Assembly (NCBI GenBank): GCA_002710215.1
Contig: PAJQ01000054.1
Span: forward strand, 1-38,202
DNA: 38,202 bases
Origin: Chloroflexota bacterium
Lineage (GTDB): Bacteria > Chloroflexota > Dehalococcoidia > Lucifugimonadales > UBA3495
Direction of reading: 5' to 3'
Below, in pieces: positions 18,465 to 26,178 of the stretch. The translations under genes were made by a program, and so were the position numbers. The notes beneath the pieces are model-generated. The model was given only the letters and a program-made list of their open reading frames with translations, was not told the origin of the DNA and made no database searches. Numbering within the stretch: the stretch's first letter is position 1; the number at the start of each line of letters is the position of its first letter.

Positions 18465-18541
18465 TGGTGGGCCTGGATGGACTCGAACCATCGACCTCGG
18501 TCTTATCAGGACCGCGCTCTAGCCGCCTGAGCTACAGGCCC
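18465..18541 (-). tRNA. tRNA-Ile (anticodon GAU)
   Basis: The 77 nt fold into a standard cloverleaf. The acceptor stem GGGCCTG pairs with CAGGCCC, followed by A and an encoded CCA. The D-arm reads GCTCAGGCGGCTAGAGC. The anticodon stem CGGTC/GACCG encloses CTGATAA, giving GAT. The T-arm carries GGTTCGAGTCC. It stands alone and not in an rRNA operon, where tRNA-Ile(GAU) is often found. Confidence 0.97.
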
Positions 18542-18563
18542 AGTCAGGGGCGATACAACCTAA

Positions 18564-18592
18564 ATTATAGCTACTGCCCACTCAGGTAGCAA
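18564..18592 (-). promoter_or_regulatory. Promoter of the tRNA-Ile gene
   Basis: On the minus strand TTGCTA (plus 18587-18592) and TATAAT (plus 18564-18569) are 17 nt apart. The start would be near 18557, 16 nt before the mature tRNA. Confidence 0.75.
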
Positions 18593-18664
18593 GGAACGGG
18601 ATCCTTTCACTGCTTACTAGACCGTTAATACGGTACCGATGCCAGGTGGCCCCGGTCGAAACGC

Positions 18665-19900
18665 CTAAGCTGGGCCGGGTCCAGATACATTTTCGCCGCC
18701 GCCGTCGTCATGAGGCACGTAAACGTCGCGGGCCGGCCGCCGCCGGCGTCGTCGCATGGCAGCTCCGCCGTTGGGATGCGCGGCCTGGCGGTAGCCAGGT
18801 AATTGGGGCGGGCCGTTGACTGCCCAGTCCTTCGGGAACTCCAGGGTCCGCATCGGGTAGTTGATGACGATGCCTTCGGTTCTGAAACGCTGGTGCAAAC
18901 GCTGTATCAGAGCCGTCTGCAGTTCAAAGCCGGCCAATCTGTCTCTAGCCTGAACGAACAGCCAAAAATTCACGTTGGAATCCCCGAAGTTGTCGAAGCC
19001 GAACCAACCGCCATACTCCTTCACAGCAGAGGGCTCGGCCTCCAGAACCTCGCCCATCACCTCCCGGCAAATCTCTTCCACCCGGTAAAGATCGGTATCG
19101 TAGCTGACACCGCAAGGTAGGTAAACGTTTACCGCCGGTATGGGCCTTTGGTAATTGGTGATGATAGTCTCGGCAAACTTGCTGTTGGGCACCACCACCA
19201 GGTTGTTGCCCCAGGTGCGTACCCGTGTGCTGCGCCAGCCAACTTCAACCACGTAGCCCGCGATGCTTCCTTCAAGCTGAACGTAATCCCCCGGACTGAC
19301 GACCCCCTCCGTCATGACATAGGTCCCGGCAAACAGATTGGCCAGCGTGGGCTGAATCGCCAGGGCTACCGCTAGACCTCCCAACCCCAAACCGGCGATC
19401 AAGGGACTGATGCTTATTCCCAGCAGGTCCAAGATGAGCAGGCCGCCAATACCGTAGATCAAAGCCACGGCGCCACGGCGCAACAACGGGATCAGCTTGA
19501 CGTCGATCACTTGCTGGGTGTGCGATGCTAAGTTTTCCAAATACCAGTCGATTCCCCGGGATAAAACACCAACCAACGCAAAAATGCCGAGAACGATGCC
19601 CAGAAGGCCGGATACCTTGTCCGCAGCCCCATGTTGAGAGTCGGTCAATTCAAACGGCGTGGTTACGGCGAGATAAGACCCAAGAACCAATATTCCCAGG
19701 GTCAGAGGCCAACGGGTGGCGCGCATCATCCTGGAGGTCAGATCCGAGGAGGTCCATTGAGAGAGGTGGAGGACTAAACGAAATAACAGCTTGTGGAAAA
19801 CCCAGGCCGACAGCAACGAAACCAGCAGAATTGCTCCGAACATCGCCGGGGCCAACCATACTTGGTCTTCCAATCCAAAAAGAGCCAGGAATGGGTACAT
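18665..19900 (-). CDS. MscS-family mechanosensitive ion channel
   Basis: This 411-residue membrane protein has several hydrophobic helices in its first 185 residues. It then shows the pore-lining, glycine/alanine-rich helix GLGGLAVALAIQPTLANLFA and the beta domain GDYVQLEGSIAGYVVEVGWR and VVVPNSKFAETIITNY. These are the hallmarks of MscS channels, which release solutes under hypo-osmotic shock. It is longer than E. coli MscS (286 aa), with extra N-terminal helices. It ends in an unusual hydrophilic tail with six consecutive arginines near residue 380. It stands alone on the minus strand. Confidence 0.93.
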   Translation of the reverse strand: MYPFLALFGLEDQVWLAPAMFGAILLVSLLSAWVFHKLLFRLVLHLSQWTSSDLTSRMMRATRWPLTLGILVLGSYLAVTTPFELTDSQHGAADKVSGLLGIVLGIFALVGVLSRGIDWYLENLASHTQQVIDVKLIPLLRRGAVALIYGIGGLLILDLLGISISPLIAGLGLGGLAVALAIQPTLANLFAGTYVMTEGVVSPGDYVQLEGSIAGYVVEVGWRSTRVRTWGNNLVVVPNSKFAETIITNYQRPIPAVNVYLPCGVSYDTDLYRVEEICREVMGEVLEAEPSAVKEYGGWFGFDNFGDSNVNFWLFVQARDRLAGFELQTALIQRLHQRFRTEGIVINYPMRTLEFPKDWAVNGPPQLPGYRQAAHPNGGAAMRRRRRRPARDVYVPHDDGGGENVSGPGPA

Positions 19901-19972
19901 CTTGTAATGCTACTCCGGTTAGTAGCGGTCTTCGCTAAGATTAGGCACAATCAGGTACCAGCCGCACTTCCG

Positions 19973-19981
19973 ATTATATCA
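19973..19981 (-). promoter_or_regulatory. Extended -10 promoter of the mscS gene
   Basis: The minus strand reads TGATATAAT, an extended -10 box (TGN-TATAAT), with no good -35. A start near 19966 gives a leader of about 66 nt. Confidence 0.5.
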
Positions 19982-20226
19982 CCGGGGACCTCCCGCTCCA
20001 GGCTTAAACTTAGACCGATTAGACTCCCATTGGGGCATTTTATCCCTCACCATCAACAACTGTTCGCCGGGCCACGGGACTGATTGTTCGGACCCAGTGC
20101 AGTTGGAGAGCCGGGCATCCTCCAATACCCGGATCAGCAGAACCTAAAACCGGACGCCCATCAAGTTTGTGAATTAATCGGACAGTTGATGTCAATGGCG
20201 GGTGGTTAATCGACCGGCACGGGCGT
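19982..20226. other. Intergenic region without recognisable genes
   Basis: About 245 nt upstream of the mscS promoter and downstream of the isoaspartyl methyltransferase gene. I see only a weak 5-bp hairpin (CCGGG...CCCGG near 20113-20134) and no gene or RNA. Confidence 0.5.
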
Positions 20227-20877
20227 CTAAGGCTGGGGAAAGGCTTCCGCCCCTAGTAGTGGGACGAACCGGCAGGGACCCAGCACGCGCAACGACAACC
20301 CTTCATCCGTGCGGCGAGCCTGGACCAATTCCTGCTGGGACAAGGTCCCTACCGGAATCACCAATCGTCCGCCGATCGCCAGTTGGGAGAGCAAGGATTC
20401 GGGCAGTCGAGGCGCCGCGGCAGTTACGATGATGGCATCGTATGGGCCTTTGAAAGGGCAGCCCAGCGAGGAGCCGGCCTGTTGTACTTCCACGTTGCGA
20501 TAGCCCAACTCTTGAAGCCTCTGGCGAGCCTGTTGCATCAGGGCTGGAACTCTTTCCATGCTAACTACCCGCCCTCTGGGCGTCAGCGCCGAAAGAATCG
20601 CTGTTTGATAGCCGCTGCCGGTTCCAATCTCCAGCACTCTGTCTCCGCCGGAGAGCTCCAAGGCCTCGGTCATCATGGCCACGATGTAGGGTTGGGAGAT
20701 CGTCTGCTCTTCTCCGATACTCAGGGGCAAGTCCAAATAGGCCATGTGGCGGCTGTCCTGAGGTACGAACAGATCCCGGGGCACCTGCTCCATGGCACGT
20801 ATTACTGTTTCTGACGGTATATTGCGCAGCAATTTACGGAATAGCTCTCGCTTCGGATCAACCTGTCTTCTATCCAT
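20227..20877 (-). CDS. pcm: Protein-L-isoaspartate O-methyltransferase
   Basis: About 216 residues with the family signature GEEQTISQPYIVAMMTEALE, the SAM-binding motif RVLEIGTGSGYQTAILSAL and YDAIIVTAAAP. It methylates isoaspartyl residues in aged proteins so that they can revert to aspartate. Two starts are possible: a GTG at 20892, which would be almost leaderless from the promoter at 20902-20930, and the ATG at 20877, with a weak GTGAG about 10 nt upstream. I list the ATG. It is divergent from the heme-locus regulator gene. Confidence 0.9.
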   Translation of the reverse strand: MDRRQVDPKRELFRKLLRNIPSETVIRAMEQVPRDLFVPQDSRHMAYLDLPLSIGEEQTISQPYIVAMMTEALELSGGDRVLEIGTGSGYQTAILSALTPRGRVVSMERVPALMQQARQRLQELGYRNVEVQQAGSSLGCPFKGPYDAIIVTAAAPRLPESLLSQLAIGGRLVIPVGTLSQQELVQARRTDEGLSLRVLGPCRFVPLLGAEAFPQP

Positions 20878-20901
20878 GCGGAAAAATCTCACAATATATC
20901 C

Positions 20902-20930
20902 ACTATAGCATGAGACATTTTTCCAAACAA
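20902..20930 (-). promoter_or_regulatory. Promoter of pcm
   Basis: On the minus strand TTGTTT (plus 20925-20930) and TATAGT (plus 20902-20907) are 17 nt apart, placing the start near 20895. Confidence 0.5.
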
Positions 20931-21026
20931 TTAAGGCACTGCCGGCGAGGCCTAACGACTTGCATGAGTCCTCGCATTGACGTTAATCTATCCCTATGAT
21001 AGTCTCAAAACGTTGCGGCTTTACTT

Positions 21027-21056
21027 TATAGGTTTCTATAGGTTTCTATAGGTTTT
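21027..21056. repeat. Three tandem 10-bp repeats before the regulator gene
   Basis: TATAGGTTTC occurs three times head to tail (21027-21036, 21037-21046, 21047-21056; the last copy ends in T). It stops one base before the ATG at 21058. The spacing is one DNA helical turn. The TATAGG units could double as -10 boxes (TTGCGG at 21013-21018 is 18 nt before the second copy). The array is a good candidate for autoregulatory binding by the adjacent HTH protein. Confidence 0.8.
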
Positions 21057-21057
21057 G

Positions 21058-21666
21058 ATGCTCGAATCACCGCAAGAAAAATCCAAATGGCTCACCATGC
21101 GCGACGCCTGCCGTCTGTTGGACGTAAATGAGGCTACGCTCCGCCAATGGGCCGATAACGGTCACCTGCGAGTGTACCGGACGCCCGGAGGCCATCGCCG
21201 CTTCTTGAGTGAAGATGTGATGTCCTTAACCAACACGGCCCGGACGGACGCCGACCGCGCGCCGGAATACGAGGTGGAAGGGTCGGCGCTACGGCTGATA
21301 CGCCGGCGTTTGCAGGGGGAGTCCGTGATCCGGCAGCCTTGGTACCAGAGTGTACAGGAGGACGGACGGGACCGGATGCGTCTGTTTGGACGCCGGATGC
21401 TCACTCTGCTGGTTCACGAGCCTCAAGTTCGCCGCCAACGCCAGGAAGCTCTGGCCGAGTCTAATGTGTTAGGCCGGGAATACGGCGCCGAAATGTCGGA
21501 GAAGGGGGTTTCTCTAAAAGACACCCTGGAAGCTTTGGTGTTCTTTCGTTCCATGGTGCTGGACTCGGCCGACCCTAAGTCCTGGAGCCACATTCTAGAG
21601 CTCGCCGACCGGGTCATGGTGGGAGTCGCCGAATCTTACGAGAACCAATCGGTTCCAACAGGATAA
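21058..21666 (+). CDS. MerR/excisionase-type HTH regulator with a helical C-terminal domain
   Basis: This protein of about 202 residues starts with a winged helix-turn-helix of the MerR/excisionase type (WLTMRDACRLLDVNEATLRQ, then TPGGHRRF; about residues 10-50). About residues 80-195 form an all-helical domain (GREYGAEMSEKGVSLKDTLE, then ALVFFR). To my eye it resembles the RsbR/RsbRD N-terminal sensor type; this is a weak assignment. A TTG at 21055 is in frame just before, but the ATG at 21058 is more likely, with only a weak AGG as ribosome site. It precedes the tetrapyrrole genes and probably regulates them. Ligand unknown. Confidence 0.82.
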   Translation: MLESPQEKSKWLTMRDACRLLDVNEATLRQWADNGHLRVYRTPGGHRRFLSEDVMSLTNTARTDADRAPEYEVEGSALRLIRRRLQGESVIRQPWYQSVQEDGRDRMRLFGRRMLTLLVHEPQVRRQRQEALAESNVLGREYGAEMSEKGVSLKDTLEALVFFRSMVLDSADPKSWSHILELADRVMVGVAESYENQSVPTG

Positions 21667-21699
21667 GGGCCTTAATTTCTCTCAGGAACTTAGCTCACG

Positions 21700-21735
21700 A
21701 TATTTCGTTCCCCATATCTCCGTTCACCATATTTC
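21700..21735. repeat. Imperfect 14-15-bp repeats before the siroheme decarboxylase gene
   Basis: ATATTTCGTTCCCC (21700-21713), ATATCTCCGTTCACC (21714-21728) and a partial ATATTTC (21729-21735) follow each other. The Shine-Dalgarno AAGGAGGT comes at 21736-21743. The phase is about 1.4 helical turns. It could be a regulator binding site. Confidence 0.5.
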
Positions 21736-21756
21736 AAGGAGGTCTTAACCAAAGCC

Positions 21757-22815
21757 ATGGACCTAACCGACCGGAAGCTGCTTAACATTATTCAGAGCAA
21801 ATTTCCTCTCGTCGACCGTCCCTACTTGGAACTGGGCAATGAGCTGGGCATCGACGAAGGCGAGATTATAGATAGGCTGGCCGGCTTGAAAAAGAAGAAC
21901 GTGTTGCGCCAGCTCAGCGCCATCTTCGATACCCGCCGCTTGGGTTACAAAACAACTTTGGTGGCCATGGCCTTTGAACCGGGCCAACTGAATAAGGGCG
22001 CCCTGCGCATCAATAAGCATCCTGGTGTCAGCCATAATTATGCCCGGGAAGGCTCTTATTTCAACCTATGGTTCACCCTTGCGGTCCCGCACGACCACGA
22101 CCTGGAGTCCACCGTGGAACGGATGGGTCAAGATACCAAAGCTCTCAGCTATCGAATGATGCCCACCATCCGTTTCTTCAAGATTGGCGTCAACTTCGAC
22201 ATGGTCAAACAGAAGGGATCGTCCGTCAACTATAGTCCCGACGGCTACTCCGGCTCAGAGAGAACTGGATGGAACGAAGCCGTTCCGATAACAGAAGACG
22301 ACAAGGCCGCGATTCGAGAACTCCAGGAAGACCTTGCCTTGGTCCCTCGGCCTTTCGACGATATGGCCCAGCGCTTGGGTAAAACTAACGATGAGCTGTT
22401 CGCCACAGTCCAGGATTTCCAAGACCGGCGGTTCATGCGCCGCTTCAGCGCGGTCCTACACCATCGGCGCTCCGGATTCAGCGCCAACGCCATGATTGTG
22501 TGGAAGGTGCCCGAAGAGCGGTCCGAAGAGGTTGGCATGACCATGGCCCAAAACAGCGCCGTTACCCACTGCTACGAAAGACCCACCTTCCCTGACTGGC
22601 CCTACACTCATTTCACCATGGTCCACGCCACCTCAACCGAGGGTTGTGAGGAGATTGAGCGGGAGATCAGCGAGGCCACCGGAATCACCGAGCGGTTGCT
22701 GCTTTATAGCAGCCGCGAATACAAGAAAACTCGAGTGCGTTACTTCGTGCCCGAGTACGACCAATACCAGGATACCGTGAAATCCGCCCCCGCTCCCCTG
22801 GCGCAAAGAGGTTAG
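21757..22815 (+). CDS. ahbAB: Fused AhbA-AhbB-like siroheme decarboxylase (Lrp/AsnC fold)
   Basis: This 352-residue protein is two Lrp/AsnC-like units in a row. Unit one (about 1-165) has RQLSAIFDTRRLGYKTTLVA and HPGVSHNYAREGSYFNLWFT. Unit two (about 175-345) has RRFSAVLHHRRSGFSANAMI and AVTHCYERPTFPDWPYTHFT. These segments mark AhbA/AhbB and the related NirD/L/G/H proteins, which decarboxylate siroheme to 12,18-didecarboxysiroheme. The product goes to heme via AhbC and AhbD, or to heme d1. The HTH fold is kept, but the family works as an enzyme. AAGGAGGT sits 13 nt before the ATG, longer than usual. The precorrin-2 dehydrogenase gene follows after 3 nt. Confidence 0.9.
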   Translation: MDLTDRKLLNIIQSKFPLVDRPYLELGNELGIDEGEIIDRLAGLKKKNVLRQLSAIFDTRRLGYKTTLVAMAFEPGQLNKGALRINKHPGVSHNYAREGSYFNLWFTLAVPHDHDLESTVERMGQDTKALSYRMMPTIRFFKIGVNFDMVKQKGSSVNYSPDGYSGSERTGWNEAVPITEDDKAAIRELQEDLALVPRPFDDMAQRLGKTNDELFATVQDFQDRRFMRRFSAVLHHRRSGFSANAMIVWKVPEERSEEVGMTMAQNSAVTHCYERPTFPDWPYTHFTMVHATSTEGCEEIEREISEATGITERLLLYSSREYKKTRVRYFVPEYDQYQDTVKSAPAPLAQRG

Positions 22816-22818
22816 AAC

Positions 22819-23562
22819 GTGCCGGCCCACTATCCCGTTTATCTAAATCTGACCGGCAAGAAGTGCCTCGTATTCGGCGGCGGCCCCATCGCCGAGGATA
22901 AAATCGCCAAATTGCAGAGCACCGGGGCCCAAGTCACAATAGTCAGCCCAACGGTTACACCAAACCTTCAAGCCTGGGCCCATAGGGGCGACTTCCAATG
23001 GCAGCCCCGTGAATACCAAGCCGGGGATATGGAGGGCGCTTTCCTGAGCATCGCCGCCACCAACGATAGGCAAGTGAACCACGAAATATTCCAAGAAGCT
23101 GAGCGTCTGGGTGTCCTGATAAACGTGGTGGACGACCCGGAACAGTGCACCTTCATCGCGCCCGCCGTTGTGCGGCGTGGTCAGGTTACTCTGGCCATTT
23201 CCACCGGGGGCGCCAGCCCGGCCCTTGCCCGCAAACTGCGGGAGGCCCTGACCGAAGACGCAGTGCTGGAGTGGGCTGACCTGGCCCGTGTGCTCTCCTT
23301 GGCCAGGAAAGTAGTGAAAAAGCGGGGGCTGACAGTCGACCCGCAGCGATGGCAGTGTTGTATCACCACCGAATTGCTGCAATTGGCCCAATCAGGTCAC
23401 GAAGACCAGGCGCTATCAAGCCTCCTCTCCCGCCTGACAGATCCAGACGCGCCGGGATTATGCCAGAACCTCGAAAGCTGCAGCGCCAAGAGATGCCGCG
23501 GCCGTTCCGAAGTGCTTTCTGGCATACCCTCCGGCGTATCTACTATTATGGAACAAGCTTAG
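22819..23562 (+). CDS. Precorrin-2 dehydrogenase / sirohydrochlorin ferrochelatase
   Basis: This 247-residue protein matches the CysG N-terminal/Met8p/SirC type. It has the NAD-binding loop KCLVFGGGPIAEDKIAKL, then NVVDDPEQCTFIAPAVVRRG, with the aspartates D105/D106 at the position of the catalytic Asp of CysG, and ISTGGASPALARKLREAL. It turns precorrin-2 into sirohydrochlorin and may insert iron to make siroheme, the substrate of the upstream decarboxylase. It starts at a GTG 3 nt after that gene, with AGAGG as ribosome site. Its C-terminal 40 residues, with several cysteines, look unlike the family. It ends directly at the hemC start. Confidence 0.93.
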   Translation: MPAHYPVYLNLTGKKCLVFGGGPIAEDKIAKLQSTGAQVTIVSPTVTPNLQAWAHRGDFQWQPREYQAGDMEGAFLSIAATNDRQVNHEIFQEAERLGVLINVVDDPEQCTFIAPAVVRRGQVTLAISTGGASPALARKLREALTEDAVLEWADLARVLSLARKVVKKRGLTVDPQRWQCCITTELLQLAQSGHEDQALSSLLSRLTDPDAPGLCQNLESCSAKRCRGRSEVLSGIPSGVSTIMEQA

Positions 23563-24501
23563 TTGGTCTCCAGCAAAGTCATAAAGGTCGGCAGCCGGGG
23601 CAGTAAACTGGCATTAATTCAGGCCGATCAGGTGCTCGTCCGGCTTCGTCAGCTATACCCCGATCGGGAATTCGAGGTCGTCACCGTCCGAACACAGGGG
23701 GACATCAACAAAGAAGCTTCCCTGCAAGGGATGGGCCTGGGCATCTTTGTCAAAGAGATCGAACGTTTGCTGTTGGACGGCGAATTGGACATGGCGGTCC
23801 ATAGCCTGAAGGACCTGCCGACCGCCCTTCCCGATGGCCTAGTCCTGGGAGCCATGCTACGCCGGGAAGACCCACGTGACGTCCTGGTGGACCGCTGGAA
23901 CTGCCCGTTGGCCCAATTGCCCGAAGGGGCCCGCATCGGCACCAGCAGTCCCCGGCGCCGTGTGTTGCTGAATACCTTGTGCCCTCAGGCCACCGTCCTA
24001 CCCATCCGGGGCAACGTAGACACCAGGCTCGGTAAAGCCCGGGGAGACGACTACGACGGCGCCGTTCTGGCCGCGGCCGGTCTGATCCGGTTGGGTTTGA
24101 CCGAGCACATCTCCGAATATCTGTCTCCCCAACGGTTCGTGCCACCACCCGGCCAGGGGGTTCTGGCAGTGGAGATACGCGCCGAAGACTACCGCATGCA
24201 GGATATGCTACGCGCCATAGAGCACACCACCACTCGGCTGGCGGTCACCGCAGAACGGGCATTTTTGGAAAAATTGGGGGGCGGTTGCCAGTTACCCATG
24301 GGCGCTTACGCCAGAGACGAGGGAGATATTCTCTACATGACCATCTTCCTCAGCTCGCCCGATGGCAAAAAAGCCTTTCGCGCCAAGATCGACGGCCTAA
24401 CCATGGACCCACTGCAATTGGCCACCGACGCCTATCTGGCCGTGGTGGAGCGCGGCGGCGGACCGCTTTTGGAGATCGAATGGTCCGAAGTAGAACCCTA
24501 G
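23563..24501 (+). CDS. hemC: Porphobilinogen deaminase (hydroxymethylbilane synthase)
   Basis: This 312-residue enzyme joins four porphobilinogen units into hydroxymethylbilane. It has GSRGSKLALIQADQV, the active-site segment DMAVHSLKDLPTALP, the substrate-binding arginines in GTSSPRRRVLL and RGNVDTRL, PPGQGVLAVEIR, and the dipyrromethane-cofactor cysteine C242 in LGGGCQLPMGAYA. It starts with TTG directly after the upstream stop codon, with only a weak GGA before it, so translation is probably coupled. Confidence 0.96.
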   Translation: MVSSKVIKVGSRGSKLALIQADQVLVRLRQLYPDREFEVVTVRTQGDINKEASLQGMGLGIFVKEIERLLLDGELDMAVHSLKDLPTALPDGLVLGAMLRREDPRDVLVDRWNCPLAQLPEGARIGTSSPRRRVLLNTLCPQATVLPIRGNVDTRLGKARGDDYDGAVLAAAGLIRLGLTEHISEYLSPQRFVPPPGQGVLAVEIRAEDYRMQDMLRAIEHTTTRLAVTAERAFLEKLGGGCQLPMGAYARDEGDILYMTIFLSSPDGKKAFRAKIDGLTMDPLQLATDAYLAVVERGGGPLLEIEWSEVEP

Positions 24502-24514
24502 GGCAAGCGTTATC

Positions 24515-24590
24515 CCTTCCCCCTCGATGGGGGAAGGTTAGGATGGGGGTGAAACAGCCTACGTCAATTCTCTTTCCTTGGGAGAGAGAA
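24515..24590. repeat. Intergenic double-hairpin (REP-like) element between hemC and cobA-hemD
   Basis: Two hairpins sit in the 114-nt gap. CCTTCCCCC/GGGGGAAGG (24515-24523, 24529-24537, 5-nt loop) is followed by TTAGGATGGGGGTGA. TTCTCTTTCC/GGAGAGAGAA (24568-24577, 24581-24590, 3-nt loop, one G-U pair) comes after it. The first half resembles the GGGGAAGGTTAGGATGGGGGTG intergenic repeats seen in many bacterial genomes. It may damp or stabilise the mRNA inside the operon. Confidence 0.6.
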
Positions 24591-24615
24591 GGCAGTCTAG
24601 CCCCTTTTCGGAGGC

Positions 24616-26178
24616 TTGAAAATTTCGACTAAGTCACCCGGGAAAGTATATCTGGTGGGCGCCGGTCCCGGCGACCCTGGTCTGATCACGCTGAAGGGTT
24701 TGCGCTGCCTGGAGCAAGCCCAGGTGGTGATCTACGACCGGTTGCTGGACCCGTCTTTGCTAGAGTCGGCCCCCGCTTCGGCCGAGCGGATCTTCGTGGG
24801 CAAGGAACGGGGCCGCCAGGAGCTGAAACAAGACCAGATCAACGATCTGCTGATCGACCGGGCGTCCGAGGGAAAAGTTGTCGTACGCCTCAAGGGCGGC
24901 GACCCCTTCGTCTTTGGCCGGGGAGGAGAAGAAGCCCTAGCCTTAACCGAAAAAGACATTCCATTCGAGGTGGTGCCCGGAATCACGTCGGCCATCGCCG
25001 CGGCCGCCTATGCCGGGATCCCTCTGACCCATCGGGGAATATCCACGTGTTTTACCGTGGTCAGCGGTAGCGAAGATCCCGCCAAACCGGAAACCTCGGT
25101 TAACTGGCAAGCCCTGGCCCGCACCGGCGGCACCCTAGTGGTGTTGATGGGATGGTCTGCCTTGGAGTCTATCCTAGACACCTTGGGAAAAGAGGGTGTG
25201 CCCGCCGATACCCCGGTGGCGTTGGTGCAGTGGGGCACCTGGCCGGCCCAGGCCACCGTCACCGGATGCCTGGAAGACATCTTGGAACGGGGCCGAGAGG
25301 CCGGAATCCAACCGCCGGTTGTGGCCGTCATCGGTCCGGTGGTTGCCCTGCGGAAGGAGCTTGCCTGGTTCGACCGCCGGCCGCTGTTCGGCAAGAAGGT
25401 GCTCATAACCCGCTCCCGTACCCAGGCTTCAAAGTTCCGGTCGTTATTGGAGGGTTTGGGTGCCCAAACCTTTGAGATTCCCGCCATACAGACGGTGCCC
25501 CTGGAAGATTACACCCGACTGGACGAGGCTGTCGCCAAACTCAAGGATTACCGATGGGTGATCTTCGCCAGCAGCAACGCCGTCGAAGCCGTGTTCAGCC
25601 GCCTGTACTATCAAGGTCTGGACACCAGGGCCTTAGGAGGCGTTAAGGTGGGCGCGATCGGCCCCGCTACCGCCGATGCTCTGGCCCTCCGGGGTATCGC
25701 CGCCGATTTCGTTCCAACACGGCCCATATCCGAAGTCGTTGTCCAAGAGCTGTCAAGTTTTGACTGGACCGGCGTGCCGGTATTGTTGCCGGTGGCGGAT
25801 ATCGGTCGCGACGCGCTGGCCACGGGGCTCACACAGGCCGGGGCTCTGGTGGACCGGATCGACGCCTATCGCACAGTCCCCACCACCGGAGTCGACGCCA
25901 AGGCCCGTGAAGCCCTTTCCCAAGGGATGGACGCGGTGACATTCACCAGTTCGTCCACGGTACGCAATCTGGTGGAGATGCTGAACGGTGACCGGGCCGC
26001 CCTGGACGCGACCAGCATCGCCTGTATCGGCCCCACCACTGCCGCCACCGCCCGGGAATTGGGCCTGCGGGTCGATATGGTAGCCGGCGAACACACCGTT
26101 GAGGGTCTAGCCAGCGCCCTGGTAACCCATTTTGCCGAAGCCAAAATCGTTCACAAAGGAAGCCCTACAAATGGTTAG
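24616..26178 (+). CDS. cobA-hemD: Fused uroporphyrinogen-III C-methyltransferase and uroporphyrinogen-III synthase
   Basis: This 520-residue fusion carries two successive steps. Residues about 8-250 are SUMT (VYLVGAGPGDPGLITLKG, GDPFVFGRGGEEAL, PGITSAIAAAAYAGIPLTHR), which makes precorrin-2. Residues about 260-510 are HemD (GKKVLITRSRTQASKFR, IFASSNAVEAVF, GPATADALALRGI, FTSSSTVRNLVE), which closes hydroxymethylbilane to uroporphyrinogen III. The start is uncertain: the TTG at 24616 is only 1 nt after GGAGG (24610-24614), while the ATT at 24622 is at ideal distance. hemB overlaps its end by 8 nt. The fusion sends flux to siroheme/cobalamin-type tetrapyrroles. Confidence 0.94.
   Translation: MKISTKSPGKVYLVGAGPGDPGLITLKGLRCLEQAQVVIYDRLLDPSLLESAPASAERIFVGKERGRQELKQDQINDLLIDRASEGKVVVRLKGGDPFVFGRGGEEALALTEKDIPFEVVPGITSAIAAAAYAGIPLTHRGISTCFTVVSGSEDPAKPETSVNWQALARTGGTLVVLMGWSALESILDTLGKEGVPADTPVALVQWGTWPAQATVTGCLEDILERGREAGIQPPVVAVIGPVVALRKELAWFDRRPLFGKKVLITRSRTQASKFRSLLEGLGAQTFEIPAIQTVPLEDYTRLDEAVAKLKDYRWVIFASSNAVEAVFSRLYYQGLDTRALGGVKVGAIGPATADALALRGIAADFVPTRPISEVVVQELSSFDWTGVPVLLPVADIGRDALATGLTQAGALVDRIDAYRTVPTTGVDAKAREALSQGMDAVTFTSSSTVRNLVEMLNGDRAALDATSIACIGPTTAATARELGLRVDMVAGEHTVEGLASALVTHFAEAKIVHKGSPTNG

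Noticed and set aside
21757-22815. Lrp/AsnC transcriptional regulator
   Set aside because: The two-unit architecture and the segments shared with AhbA/AhbB, plus the tetrapyrrole neighbours, favour the decarboxylase.
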